64,000 bases of DNA from Ancylobacter crimeensis (GTDB lineage Bacteria > Pseudomonadota > Alphaproteobacteria > Rhizobiales > Xanthobacteraceae): the NCBI RefSeq assembly GCF_023016805.1, contig NZ_JALKCH010000003.1, positions 248,001-312,000 on the forward strand. The letters are read 5' to 3'. This document shows, piece after piece, positions 1 to 8,255 of this stretch. The notes below the pieces were generated by a model. The model saw only the letters and a list, made by a program, of their open reading frames with translations, ran no database searches and was not told the origin of the DNA. The translations under genes were made by a program, and so were the position numbers. Each line of letters opens with the position of its first letter. The first letter of the stretch is position 1.

Positions 1-2153
1 GGTCGATCATCCGCCCGCCCGGCAGGCCCGGTGCAGGCGGGTTCACCGCATCGGTGGCGAAGGCGTCGAAGCTCGCTTCCAGATGCCGGCGCTGCATCAG
101 GTCGTCGCGCGCCCCGTTGGAGAAGGGTGGCAGGCCGTTCTCCACCGATTTCGGATCGGGGAAGGTGCTCGGCCGGTTGGCGCCCTTGTCGATGGCGCCG
201 CAACCGATCTCGGTGAGGCGGATCGGCTTCGAACCCGGCACCCAGCCGGTCGGGCTCGCCTGCCGAACCCCGCCGATGCGCTCGTGATGGGCATTGCCCC
301 ACCAGCCCGCAAGGTCCTTGACCCGGAACACCCACGGCTCGCCATAGGCGCCGTCGGTGATCGGCAGGCGGTTCTGGGCGGTGCGACCGGCGTCGTCGGG
401 GTAATACCAGTCGAACCCCTCCCCGCCCCGCACATTGGATGCGAGATAGCCGCGCTCATAGACGCTGCGGGCCAGCGTCGCGTCGAGATGGGCGGAGCCG
501 TCCCTCCAGTCGGCGATCGGGGCGTACCAGTCGATGCCGACCGCGTCGATCGCTGGACAGGCCCAGAGCGGATCGAGCGGAAAGCGCAGCTCGGCGCCGC
601 CCTCGCGCACATGGGCGCCGTATTCGGTCCAGTCCGCGGCATAGGTCACCAGCGTGCCGGCGCCGAGCACGGCCTTCACATCCGCGGCGAGGTTCGCGAA
701 CTGCGCGACCGCCGGATAGACCCCGGATGCCGAGCGCACGCGCGTGAGCCCCACCATCTCCGAGCCGATGACGAAAGCCTCGACCCCGCCGGCGAGGCGG
801 GCGAGGCGGGCATAATGCAGCACCATCCGGCGTAGGCCCCATTCGTCCGGCCCGGAATAGACGACCGTGCCGAGCCGTGCCGCAAAATCGCCCGGCGCGG
901 CAGTGCCGAACAGGCTCGCCACCTGCGTCGCCGCCTCCGCGGTGCCGTCCACCGTGCCCGCAACATCGGGTGCGGGATGGCAGGTGATGCGTCCGCGCCA
1001 GGGATAGGCCGCCTGCCCGGCCCCGCCATAAGGGTCCGGCAGGCCGTTGCCGGCAGCAATGTCCATCATCACGAAGGGATAGAGCGTCACCTTCAACCCG
1101 CGGGCCTTCAGCGCGGCGATGGCGTTCAGCACCGAGATGTCGGAGGGCGTGCCGCCATAGGCGGCGTAGCCGTCATACTGGCTCACCAGATGCGCGCTCG
1201 CGCGGGTCTGTCCCGCAGCGCTCCAGAGGGTGACGGCGTTGCCGCTGCGCGTCGCCTTGCTGCGCCGGTCGACGCCGGGACGGATCTCGCAATGGCCGGC
1301 CCTGAGGTCGGTACCGAACCACGAGACGATGAGCGCAACCCGTTCGAGGTTCGGGCAGCAGGCGAGAAGCTGGTCGAGGGAGGCTTCGATGTCGGTATCG
1401 GCGGTGGTGACATGGCGGTTCTCGGCCTCATAGCTGCCGGAGCCGACCGCGCGCACCACCTCGCGCGTGTCATAAGCGAACTCGCTGGCGCCGGGGATCA
1501 GCGTCACCGCGCGGATGCGCGGTTCCAGGTCGCCGATGGCGCGCTCCACCTCGACGCTGACCTGCGGCAGCCGGTTGCCGTAATCGGCCAGCGGCAGCCG
1601 CTCGAACAGGAGATAAGCGAGGCCGCGATAGGCCGGCGCGCTCCCCGCGCCCTCCACCGCCGCGATCAGAGCATCGGGTTCCTGCGCCTCGCCGCCGAGA
1701 TGTGCGCGGATGACGAGGCCCTGCTGGTCGAGTTCCTCGCCATCCACCCAGATGCGGCCGATGCGGGTGATCGGCCCCTCGCAGAGCCCCACCGCGAAGC
1801 TGCAGAAATAGCTGTAGGTCGTGGTAGTGGACGACCCGAACAGTGAGCCGCCCTTGCCACCGGAGGAGGAGGTCGCGGTGGAGACCACCTCCTCGACATC
1901 CTGCGCCCAGATCACCTGCCCCGAGAGCCGTGCCCGTCCATAGAGGCGGGCCATGCCGGCGCCCTCGGTCGAGGTCATGGCCGGCAGGTCGGACAAGCGC
2001 GGACCGGTGGTGCGGGTCTTGCCGGAAAACAGCGCGGCATCGACCACCGCTCCGCCCAGCGCGCCAGCCGCCCGCCCGACAAGGGCACCGACAGGACCGA
2101 ACAACGCACCGCCGAGAGCCCCGCCGGCCGCACCGAGCAGCAATGTCGCCATG
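1..2153 (-). CDS. GTA tail fibre/baseplate megatron protein with TIM-barrel domain (gp15-like), 3' end outside window
   Basis: The frame is open from ATG at 2153 to the left edge, giving 717 residues of a protein that is usually about 1,250-1,300 residues long. The N-terminus is a Gly/Ala-rich hydrophobic segment (starts MATLLLGAAGG), followed by a domain with RLYGRARLSGQVIWA. Farther on is the glycoside-hydrolase-like TIM-barrel region (TLYPFVMMDIAAGNGLPDPY, IDWYAPIADWRDG, LTEIGCGAIDKG). In GTAs this is the large baseplate/host-contact protein at the tail tip. It is the last structural gene before the edge and follows the NlpC/P60 gene after a repeat-containing spacer. Confidence 0.9.
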
Positions 2154-2449
2154 GGAATACTCCTCGGTTGAATGGTGTGGGACGGGTGGTTCGGCATACG
2201 CCGTCATCCCGACCGGAGCCCAGCTCAGGGCCGGAATCGTCCGGGCTTCCGGGAACGGACTGCCCCCAAACCGACCCGCGACGGCCCGGCCGGGATGACG
2301 ACCCGCCGCTTCCGGCTGGCCGCCATTCCGATCGAAGGCGGAGCCGTAGAGCGGCGATCGTCCAGGGCTTCCGGGAACGGACTGCCGTCGCCCGCCGCTC
2401 ACGATTCCGGATCGGCCTCACGCCGTCCGTGACGACGGAACCGGTGCCC
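2154..2449. repeat. Repeat-containing spacer between gp14-like and gp15-like genes
   Basis: No gene is supported here. GTCATCCCG (from 2204) and its inverse CGGGATGAC (ending near 2299) bound a block of about 95 bases. A 29-30 base segment ending in CTTCCGGGAACGGACTGCC occurs twice, at 2236-2264 and 2357-2386, differing by one inserted A and one change. Similar GTCATCCCGG palindromic elements occur at 11965-12130, 58403-58530 and 63956-63981. Confidence 0.6.
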
Positions 2450-2842
2450 CTACGCCCCCGGGAAGGCGAATGCATAGGCCGTCCGCCGCCGCCACCACGG
2501 GGCGAGATGCACCTCCGCCACCGCGGCGCCGTCATGGGCGTGGACCATGCGGTCGGGCGCCACGAGAATCGCCGCGTGCTTGGCCGGCAGATGGGCGCGC
2601 CAGCGGAACAGCAGCACGTCGCCGGGGCGCGCCTCATTCACTGCAAGCGGCACCAGATGCCGCAGGCCGGCAGCCGCGAGCTGCTCGATGCCGGACGCCT
2701 CGGCCCAGTCCGGCGCATAGGCCGGCAGGGGTTCCGGCTCCGGGCCGATCACCGCCCGCCACACCCCGCGCACCAGGCCGAGGCAATCGGCGCCCACGCC
2801 TTTCAGCGAGGCGCGATGCAGATAGGGCGTGCCGATCCACAT
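2450..2842 (-). CDS. NlpC/P60 family cell-wall peptidase (GTA gp14-like)
   Basis: This is a papain-like cysteine peptidase expected at the GTA tail tip, where it would open peptidoglycan during DNA delivery. The active-site Cys lies in KGVGADCLGLVRGVWR (about residue 20), the His in PAKHAAILV (about residue 90). The first ATG gives 130 residues, but the frame continues upstream without a stop, and the preceding residues RRAALVAEAR resemble the family's usual N-terminus. A CTG at 2888-2890 overlaps the stop of the upstream gene (CTGA) and would add 16 residues, so the real start may be non-canonical. Confidence 0.85.
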   Translation of the reverse strand: MWIGTPYLHRASLKGVGADCLGLVRGVWRAVIGPEPEPLPAYAPDWAEASGIEQLAAAGLRHLVPLAVNEARPGDVLLFRWRAHLPAKHAAILVAPDRMVHAHDGAAVAEVHLAPWWRRRTAYAFAFPGA

Positions 2843-2886
2843 CCGCGCCTCGGCGACGAGGGCGGCGCGGCGCTGTCCGCCATGGC

Positions 2887-3750
2887 TCAGCCCCCCGCCC
2901 GTGCAATCTGGAGGATCCGGTCATTGCCCGGCATATGCGGGCAACCGCGGAAATTGCGGCCATTGCCGAAGCGGTCGCGGCAGGTGGCGAAACTCTTGTC
3001 GCAGCCGGCGGTCACCACGAAGCCGTCACCCGCCGCCAGCGTTTCCGGCGGGCGCTGCCAGAGTTCGATCCGCACGGTGCCGGCCTCGATGCGGTGCGTC
3101 TTCACCTCGCAGGCGAAGCCCGCCGCCGGACCGGAGGCCAGCACGAAGCGCCCCGCGCCGAACCAGCCGGACGCAAAAGCGGCGAGGCCGGAAACGGCCA
3201 TCAGGCTCGCCCCCTCCACGGCCAGCACCGTGCCGGCGGCGCGATAGGCGGCGAGCGTCAGGTCGATGCCGCAGCGGGCATCGCCGAGATCGGCGTCGCA
3301 GGCGCTGGTGAAGCGCCGCCCGCGAATCTCGTTCAGCCGGTCGGCAGGCGAGCGCAGCTCGGCGGTGAAGGCGCCGTCCTCGCGCCGGACCTCGCCGACA
3401 TGGAAGCGGCGCAGCAGGACGAAGCGGGTCGGTGCGGACCAGTCGGCCAGCAGCAGCTCCGCCGCCGCGCCGTCGAACAGGCCGGCGGCCAGGTCGGCCT
3501 CGTCCAGCAGGTCGGACGTCAACGCGGCGGAGACCTCGCTGCCGTCCACCGCGAAGCCGAGCCCTGCCGTCATCTCCGCCGCCGCCACGCCGCCGATGGC
3601 GCGGAACGCCGTGCCGTCGACCGTGAGGTCGTCATCGTGCTCGGTGAGCGCGACCACCACGCCATCGGTGCGAGTGAGGCGCCAGCAGCGCGCCAGCGTG
3701 GTGACGCCGGAGGCGAGCAGCGCGGCAAAATCCTCGGGCAGCTTTCTCAC
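2887..3750 (-). CDS. DUF2163 GTA baseplate hub protein (gp13-like)
   Basis: The 287-residue protein belongs to the phage/GTA family DUF2163 (phage BR0599-type). It starts MRKLPEDFAALLASGVTTLARCWRLTRTDG and has the typical C-terminal Cys-rich hub segment (TAGCDKSFATCRDRFGNGRNF, then GCPHMPGND). Related GTA structures have an iron-sulphur-type Cys cluster in this hub; that parallel is inference here. Its ATG overlaps the stop of the upstream DUF2460 gene by 4 bases (3747-3750), so the two are probably translationally coupled. Confidence 0.9.
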   Translation of the reverse strand: MRKLPEDFAALLASGVTTLARCWRLTRTDGVVVALTEHDDDLTVDGTAFRAIGGVAAAEMTAGLGFAVDGSEVSAALTSDLLDEADLAAGLFDGAAAELLLADWSAPTRFVLLRRFHVGEVRREDGAFTAELRSPADRLNEIRGRRFTSACDADLGDARCGIDLTLAAYRAAGTVLAVEGASLMAVSGLAAFASGWFGAGRFVLASGPAAGFACEVKTHRIEAGTVRIELWQRPPETLAAGDGFVVTAGCDKSFATCRDRFGNGRNFRGCPHMPGNDRILQIARAGG

Positions 3751-4385
3751 GGCCGGATCTCCAGGATCGGGATGCGCGGAATCTCGCCGGCCTCGAAGGC
3801 GGTGAGGTTCACCTCGAGGTAATCGGTGTCGAAACGCGCTGGCACGTCGAACAGGTAGCCCGCGCTCACCGCCGCCCCGTTCGGCGGGATATGGCCGGCG
3901 TGGAAGCGCACGACGCCCTCATCGGGGTCGAGGTCATAGGTGCTCGCTGCCATTTCCGCCCCGCCGACCGCGACGCGCACCGTGCCGGCGACCGGCTTCA
4001 CGATGGGCCGAAGATAGGGCGCGAAGGCCGCGCCATAGGTCTTGGCGAGAGCGAACGTCGCATTCGCGCCGTCGCCGACGCCGAGCATCTGGTCGAGCGG
4101 GCCGGGATCGGCCCCCGGCGCGGCGGAGGAATGGTCCAGCCGGTCGCGCCAGCGGAAGCCGTGAAGCCGGCCGCGCCGCTCCTCGAAAAAGGCGACCACC
4201 GCGGCGAGCTGGGTGAAGGAGCGGACGCCATAGCCGGCGTCCCAGCGCCGCCGCGAATGGGCAAGCCGGGTGTTGCGCTCCTCGCGCCCGGTCACGGTGG
4301 TGACGATCTCGGTGGCGCGCTCCGGCCCGCCCGCGGCGCCGAGCGCCACGTCGAGCGGAAACAGCGCCTCGTGGAAGGCGGGCAT
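3747..4385 (-). CDS. DUF2460 GTA distal tail protein (gp12-like)
   Basis: The 212-residue protein matches DUF2460 (TIGR02217 type), the distal tail component of GTAs. Recognisable segments are FHEALFPLDVALGAAGGPER at the N-terminus, RRRWDAGYGVRSFTQLAAVVAFFEERRG, and the C-terminal FDTDYLEVNLTAFEAGEIP. The ATG at 4385 follows GGGAGACCGCC and lies 25 bases after the tape-measure stop. Residues encoded farther upstream in the same frame are low-complexity and were left out. Confidence 0.9.
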   Translation of the reverse strand: MPAFHEALFPLDVALGAAGGPERATEIVTTVTGREERNTRLAHSRRRWDAGYGVRSFTQLAAVVAFFEERRGRLHGFRWRDRLDHSSAAPGADPGPLDQMLGVGDGANATFALAKTYGAAFAPYLRPIVKPVAGTVRVAVGGAEMAASTYDLDPDEGVVRFHAGHIPPNGAAVSAGYLFDVPARFDTDYLEVNLTAFEAGEIPRIPILEIRP

Positions 4386-4410
4386 GGCGGTCTCCCTGAA
4401 ACAGGCGGCG

Positions 4411-5001
4411 TCACAGCCCGCGCTGCCCGCGCGCGGCGGCGCGGGCGACGAGGCCGGAGAGATAGGCGTCGGAGCGGCGGAAGGAGGCCGCGTCCGGGGT
4501 CGCGACATTCACGGTCACGTTCATCCCCCGCCCGGTCCCGCCGGCAGCGACGCCGAGCTTGCCGTCGGCACCCCGCCGCAGCGGCAGGATGGCCTCGGCG
4601 CCGCGCTCGCCCATCAGCCCGAGGCCGCCGGACATCGGGAAATAGGTCGGCGCGGCGACCACGCCGCCGCTGGCGAAGGGCGTTACCCGGCCGTTCAGGC
4701 CCTGCGGGAAGACCCCGCCCGTGGCAAAGCCGGAGGCTCCACCGAGCAGGCCCTGCAGCAGCGAGGCGACGCCCTGCTCCACCGGCTTCAGGGCGATGTC
4801 GAGGGCGAGCGAGGAGATCTTCTGCGCGAGCGCGGTGAACACCTCGCCGGCATCCTTGCCCTTCACAACCGCCGAGGTCAGCGCATCGCCGAGCGCCCGG
4901 CCGAAGCCGCGCGCGATCCGCTCGGTCTCGGCGATCTCGCGCCGGAAGGCCGAGGTGTCGGCCAGGATCTCGACGGTGACGGCGTCATCGGTGTCGTCCA
5001 T
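4411..5001 (-). CDS. Short tail tape measure protein (GTA gp11-like)
   Basis: The 196-residue protein begins MDDTDDAVTVEILADTSAF and has a helical body (RREIAETERIARGFGRALGDALTSA, then KPVEQGVASLLQGLLGG). A Gly-rich C-terminal part follows with GERGAEAILPLRRG, the segment common to tape measure C-termini. The small size fits the short tails of GTA particles. The frame is open upstream to an ATG at 5217 that overlaps the previous stop by 4 bases, but the extra 72 residues are Pro/Arg-rich and look like spacer, so the start at 5001 was chosen with some doubt. Confidence 0.85.
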   Translation of the reverse strand: MDDTDDAVTVEILADTSAFRREIAETERIARGFGRALGDALTSAVVKGKDAGEVFTALAQKISSLALDIALKPVEQGVASLLQGLLGGASGFATGGVFPQGLNGRVTPFASGGVVAAPTYFPMSGGLGLMGERGAEAILPLRRGADGKLGVAAGGTGRGMNVTVNVATPDAASFRRSDAYLSGLVARAAARGQRGL

Positions 5002-5213
5002 GGCGGTCTCCGGTTGCTTGTGTCGGCGGGGCGCCCGCGGGCAAGAGGCGCAGGCGCCCCGCCGCGCCCGCCAGCGCCGCGCCTGGGGGAGTGGCGGCCG
5101 CAGCGCGGGGGCGATGGGAACGGTTGGTCGTCGCGCCGGCGGCCGGGCCCACGTCCTGCGTGTGGGGCTCGGCCGGGCTGACGGCGAGGACGAAACGGGC
5201 CGTTGTGCCAGAC

Positions 5214-5447
5214 TCATCCCGGCCCGCCCGGTGCATCCGGGAAACGGGCCATCAGGGCGGCGAGGCCGGCGCGGTCCAACGCGACCGGCGGACCCGGCGC
5301 CGGTCCGAGCGCGGCGGAAAGCTCCCGCGGCGTCATGCGCCAGAAGGCCTCCGGGGCGAGCCGCAGATGGCCGAGCCCGAACGCCATCGCCTCTACCCAG
5401 GGAAAGGCGCGGGGCGACGGACGGGCCCGGCCCGCTGCGGCGATCAA
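5214..5447 (-). CDS. GTA tail assembly chaperone (gp10.1-like)
   Basis: The family signature is FPW.EAMAFGLGHLRLAPEAFW followed by MTPRELSAAL, typical of the short rcc01693-type protein between GTA gp10 and gp11. The conserved FPW lies upstream of the first ATG (5387), so the real start is placed at TTG 5447, which overlaps the TGA of the previous gene (TTGA). This gives 77 residues. It probably acts with the preceding gene as the tail assembly chaperone pair; in phages that pair is often made by frameshifting, but here they are separate overlapping genes. Confidence 0.8.
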   Translation of the reverse strand: MIAAAGRARPSPRAFPWVEAMAFGLGHLRLAPEAFWRMTPRELSAALGPAPGPPVALDRAGLAALMARFPDAPGGPG

Positions 5448-5842
5448 GGGCCCGGCGGGGCGGCCTCCGGGTGGGCGGCCCCTATCGCCGTTCCGGCGCC
5501 GGGCGCGGCGGCAGAGGTGGTCCGGTCTCCCTCCGCCGCGCCGAAGGTTGCGGCGATCAGCGTACCGACGATGCGGGCGAAGCCGGCGGCGCCGCCGGGT
5601 GCGGTCATCGCCGCCACCTCGGCGTCGCTGACCTGCTCGCCCGCTCCGCGCAGCCCGGCACCGAGAATGCGCACCGCGTCCCGCGCCGAAAGGCGGCCGC
5701 GCTCGAAGCGCTCGGCGAGCGCCACCAGATCCTCGACCCCGAAGGCGTCCTCCAGCTCGGCGAGGGCGCCGAGGGTGAGCACGAGGACGCGGCTGCACCC
5801 GCCGAGCTCGGCGGCGATCTCGCCGCGATGACGATTGGCCAT
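5444..5842 (-). CDS. GTA gp10-like protein (gene transfer agent family)
   Basis: The 132-residue protein starts MANRHRGEIAAELGG and carries LTLGALAELEDAFGVEDLVALAERF and ARDAVRILGAGLRGAG, the helical pattern of GTA gp10 (GTA-TIM family tail assembly protein). The last 30 residues are an Ala/Pro/Gly-rich tail. It starts 11 bases after the tail tube stop and overlaps the next gene by 4 bases. Confidence 0.88.
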   Translation of the reverse strand: MANRHRGEIAAELGGCSRVLVLTLGALAELEDAFGVEDLVALAERFERGRLSARDAVRILGAGLRGAGEQVSDAEVAAMTAPGGAAGFARIVGTLIAATFGAAEGDRTTSAAAPGAGTAIGAAHPEAAPPGP

Positions 5843-5853
5843 GCGAACCTCCC

Positions 5854-6261
5854 TCAGAGCGTCGTGAAGCCGACCGCGCCGGCGCTTTCGAGGGTGATCT
5901 CGAACGTCACCTCGCGATCGTGCTCGGCCGCGATCTGCAGCGCGGAAATGACGAACATGCCGGCGAGCGTGCCGAAATCGGGCACGATGAGCTGGACGCT
6001 CACCGCCACACCGTCGAAGAAGCGCTGGCGCAGCAGCGCGTCGGAGGCCGCATCCTTGAACACGCCGGAGCCGGAGACGGACGCCCGCCGCGTGCCCGCC
6101 CCGGCGAGCAGCTCGCGCCAGCGACCGGCGCTCTCGGCATGCGTCACGTCCACCGGCTCGGCGTTGAAGGCGATCTGCCGCGAGCGCAGTCCGGCGACGG
6201 TGATGAAGCCGGCGCCATCGTCGATCTTGAGAAGCAGGTCGCTGCCCTTTTGCGCAGCCAT
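5854..6261 (-). CDS. Major tail tube protein (GTA gp9-like)
   Basis: The 135-residue protein starts MAAQKGSDLLLKIDDGAGFITVAG and has the segment RQIAFNAEPVDVTHAESAGRWRELL, characteristic of the TP901-1/GTA gp9 tail tube family. The ATG at 6261 follows AGGAAAGG. It is preceded by an unusually long gap (6262-6459), so it may have its own signal. Length equals that of the R. capsulatus protein to within a few residues. Confidence 0.92.
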   Translation of the reverse strand: MAAQKGSDLLLKIDDGAGFITVAGLRSRQIAFNAEPVDVTHAESAGRWRELLAGAGTRRASVSGSGVFKDAASDALLRQRFFDGVAVSVQLIVPDFGTLAGMFVISALQIAAEHDREVTFEITLESAGAVGFTTL

Positions 6262-6459
6262 GTCGTCGCCTTTCCTCGTGGTAGGAGATGGTTAAGGCCT
6301 CTGCGCCACCCTTGCCGGGCAGACCGTGAAGGGCGGCCTTCCGCCCTGAGAAATCCGTTGAACGGACGACGCCAAGCGATCCCGAGACCGCTCGACGGCA
6401 GACGTTTTTCCTGAATCAGAGCAATATCTTACGCCGGTCCGTTGGGACGTTGGCCGGCC
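6262..6459. other. Spacer between gp8-like and gp9-like genes
   Basis: This is the longest spacer in the tail half of the cluster that has no gene. It holds a small perfect hairpin (AGGGCGG, loop CCTT, CCGCCCT, 6330-6347) and a short AT-rich patch at 6410-6432 (TTTTTCCTGAATCAGAGCAA). A promoter for the tail genes could lie here, but no clear -35/-10 pair is visible. Confidence 0.4.
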
Positions 6460-6879
6460 TTACTCCGTCTCGATCACCGCACGAAACCGGAGCAGGCAGT
6501 GATGCAGGCGCCCGGCCTGCTCGCGCCTGATCTCCGCGCTTGTGAAGCGCAGATTGACGAGATGCGCTCCCGCCGGGGCCAGCTCCGCATCGTGCAGCAC
6601 CTGCTGCACCTGTTCCGCGATGGCGTGGACCTCGCGGTGCCCGCCCTGGCGCGACCAGACATGAAGGGTCAGCCGATGCTCCTCGCCGCGCTCGGTGGCG
6701 GTGGACCAGTCGCTCACCTGCGCCTCGCCGAGCGTGACATAGGAAAAATCCGGCGACGGCGGCGGCAGGTCATAGACGCGCGTCCCGCCCAGCAAGGCGA
6801 TGAGCCCGGCATCGGCGGCGAGCGCGTCATGGATCGCCCGGCGCAGCGCCAGCGGCGGGCTTTCGGCGGGCTCAACCAT
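6460..6879 (-). CDS. DUF3168 tail terminator protein (GTA gp8-like)
   Basis: The 139-residue protein belongs to DUF3168, the head-tail joining/tail terminator family found between connector and tube genes. Visible signatures are LRRAIHDALAADAGLIALLGG, RVYDLPPPSPDFSYVTLG, and the C-terminal LVNLRFTSAEIRREQAG. Its start lies within the last codons of the small gene 6872-7024, an 8-base overlap that suggests coupling. Confidence 0.9.
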   Translation of the reverse strand: MVEPAESPPLALRRAIHDALAADAGLIALLGGTRVYDLPPPSPDFSYVTLGEAQVSDWSTATERGEEHRLTLHVWSRQGGHREVHAIAEQVQQVLHDAELAPAGAHLVNLRFTSAEIRREQAGRLHHCLLRFRAVIETE

Positions 6880-7024
6880 GGCCGGCCTTCCTTTCCTTTG
6901 TGCGCGGCAGATCCTTTGTGCGCGACAGATCCTGGCTACGCGGCATTTCGGGAAGGCGCTTCAGCCGCCCCAGCAGCGCGTCCAATCCCTTGAGCCGGGC
7001 GGTGAAGACGGGTCCGCTCGCCAT
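6872..7024 (-). CDS. 50-residue basic protein coupled to the head-tail adaptor, function unknown
   Basis: The ATG at 7024 shares its A with the TGA of the upstream adaptor gene (TGATG), and the stop lies inside the start of the DUF3168 gene. The product is basic (starts MASGPVFTARLKGLDALLG) and contains a short imperfect repeat (SQDLSRTKDLPRTK) encoded by repeats of ATCCTTTGTGCGCG. Overlap at both ends argues that it is translated. No family was recognised. The alternative is a spacer that happens to remain open. Confidence 0.5.
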   Translation of the reverse strand: MASGPVFTARLKGLDALLGRLKRLPEMPRSQDLSRTKDLPRTKERKAGHG

Positions 7025-7374
7025 CAGGGCGTCTCCTCGGTGCACAGGCATTCGACGATCCGCCCGCGCCCGTCCGGGTCATGGACCGCGCCGACCACCA
7101 GCCGCCGCGCGCCGAGGCGCAGCCGGTCGCCGGGCGCGACCTCGGAGCGCCCGCGCAGGGTCACCCGATGCGTCAGCACCGCGACGGGGCGGTCGGCCAC
7201 CGCGTCGAGATCGCTCCGGGAGGCGCTGCTCTCGATCGCGCCCCACAGCGCATCCACCGGGATGAAGCTGCGCACCACCCCGCCCATGCCGTCGGCGGTC
7301 TCCACCGCCGTCTCGTGCACGAAGCGCTGGCGCAACGCGCCGATGCCTAGCCCACCGAGCCCCGCCCCGCTCAC
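7024..7374 (-). CDS. Phage head-tail adaptor/closure protein (GTA gp7-like)
   Basis: The 116-residue protein has FVHETAVETADGMGGVVRSF, TLRGRSEVAPGDRLRLG, and a C-terminal VGAVHDPDGRGRIVECLCTEE, the pattern of the SPP1 gp16/head-tail joining family. The start is GTG at 7374, which overlaps the TGA of the upstream connector gene (GTGA). The head closure protein would bind the connector ring after DNA packaging. Confidence 0.85.
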   Translation of the reverse strand: MSGAGLGGLGIGALRQRFVHETAVETADGMGGVVRSFIPVDALWGAIESSASRSDLDAVADRPVAVLTHRVTLRGRSEVAPGDRLRLGARRLVVGAVHDPDGRGRIVECLCTEETP

Positions 7375-7937
7375 AGCCGCACCACGCGGTAGGGCGCGAT
7401 GAGCGCGCCAAGGGTGGCGGGCAGTGCGGCGGAGGGGCCGGTCTCGTCGCGATGTTCGTAGAAATGCGCCAGCACCAGCCGCACCGCCTCGATCAGCGGC
7501 GCCGGTACGTCTGCCGCCGCGGAGCCGTGCCCAGCGATGAACTCGACGGCGATGCCAGCCGGCCGCCATCCGGGCGCCGGCACCGCACCGCGCTCCACCC
7601 GGATCAGTCCGGGCAGGCGGGCGCTGTCGGGCCGCAGCGCGGCGAGGTCCAGCGCGACCTCGATGCCGTAAACGTCCTTCACCGAGGCCGCGACGAGGCT
7701 GCGCAACGGGTTCACCGGCACCGGAATGAAGCCGGAGGCCGGCCAGGCGTCGCGTATGAGCCGCCAGCGCTGGTCGATCAATGCGCGCCGGGTCAGCGCC
7801 TCGACGCTGGCGCGCGCGGTGACCACGAGCGCGGAAATGAGCGCGTCCTCCGCATCGTGGTCGACACGCAGGAACGCCTTGGCCTCGTCGAGCGTCAGCG
7901 GCTCGACGGCGGGACCGTCGAGAAGAACAGCGGGCAT
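7371..7937 (-). CDS. Head-tail connector protein (GTA gp6-like, phiE125 gp8 family)
   Basis: The 188-residue protein begins MPAVLLDGPAVEPLTLDEAK and continues FLRVDHDAEDALISALVVTARASVE, the helical start of the phiE125 gp8/DNA-packaging connector family. It then carries VNPLRSLVAASVKDVYG and the C-terminal AVRLVLAHFYEHRDETG. The ATG at 7937 is followed by the family's usual first residues. It is divergent from the protease gene at 8256 across a 318-base gap. Confidence 0.9.
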   Translation of the reverse strand: MPAVLLDGPAVEPLTLDEAKAFLRVDHDAEDALISALVVTARASVEALTRRALIDQRWRLIRDAWPASGFIPVPVNPLRSLVAASVKDVYGIEVALDLAALRPDSARLPGLIRVERGAVPAPGWRPAGIAVEFIAGHGSAAADVPAPLIEAVRLVLAHFYEHRDETGPSAALPATLGALIAPYRVVRL

Positions 7938-8255
7938 GAGGGCCTCTCTCGAAGATGTGGGGCCGGAACCGGTCCGGCGGCGGACGGGGCAAAGGGCGGG
8001 CAGGACCGGTACGCGCGGGAGGCGGCCGCGCCGGGTTGAGACGGGCTGCACGGACAGGCGAACGAGATGCCGTGCACGCGGACGCCGCCAAGGCACGGCA
8101 CGTAGGCAGCGGACCGCGGCGCGCGGTTTCGCCTCTGCGCCATTGCCCGAGGCCCGCGCACGGGCTACGCCTCGCCGGAACCGATCCGGCCCCGGTGAAA
8201 GCCGGGCCGGCATGAAACGAGGCTCCGCACGAGCGGAGCGGACAGGAGCCTGCCC
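7938..8255. other. Divergent spacer between connector and serine protease genes
   Basis: No gene is supported in these 318 bases. The stretch must hold starts of transcription for the plus-strand protease and probably for the minus-strand connector block. A perfect hairpin (GCTCCGC, loop ACGA, GCGGAGC, 8222-8239) sits just before the protease ribosome binding site AGGAG. No convincing sigma-70 promoter was seen. Confidence 0.4.
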
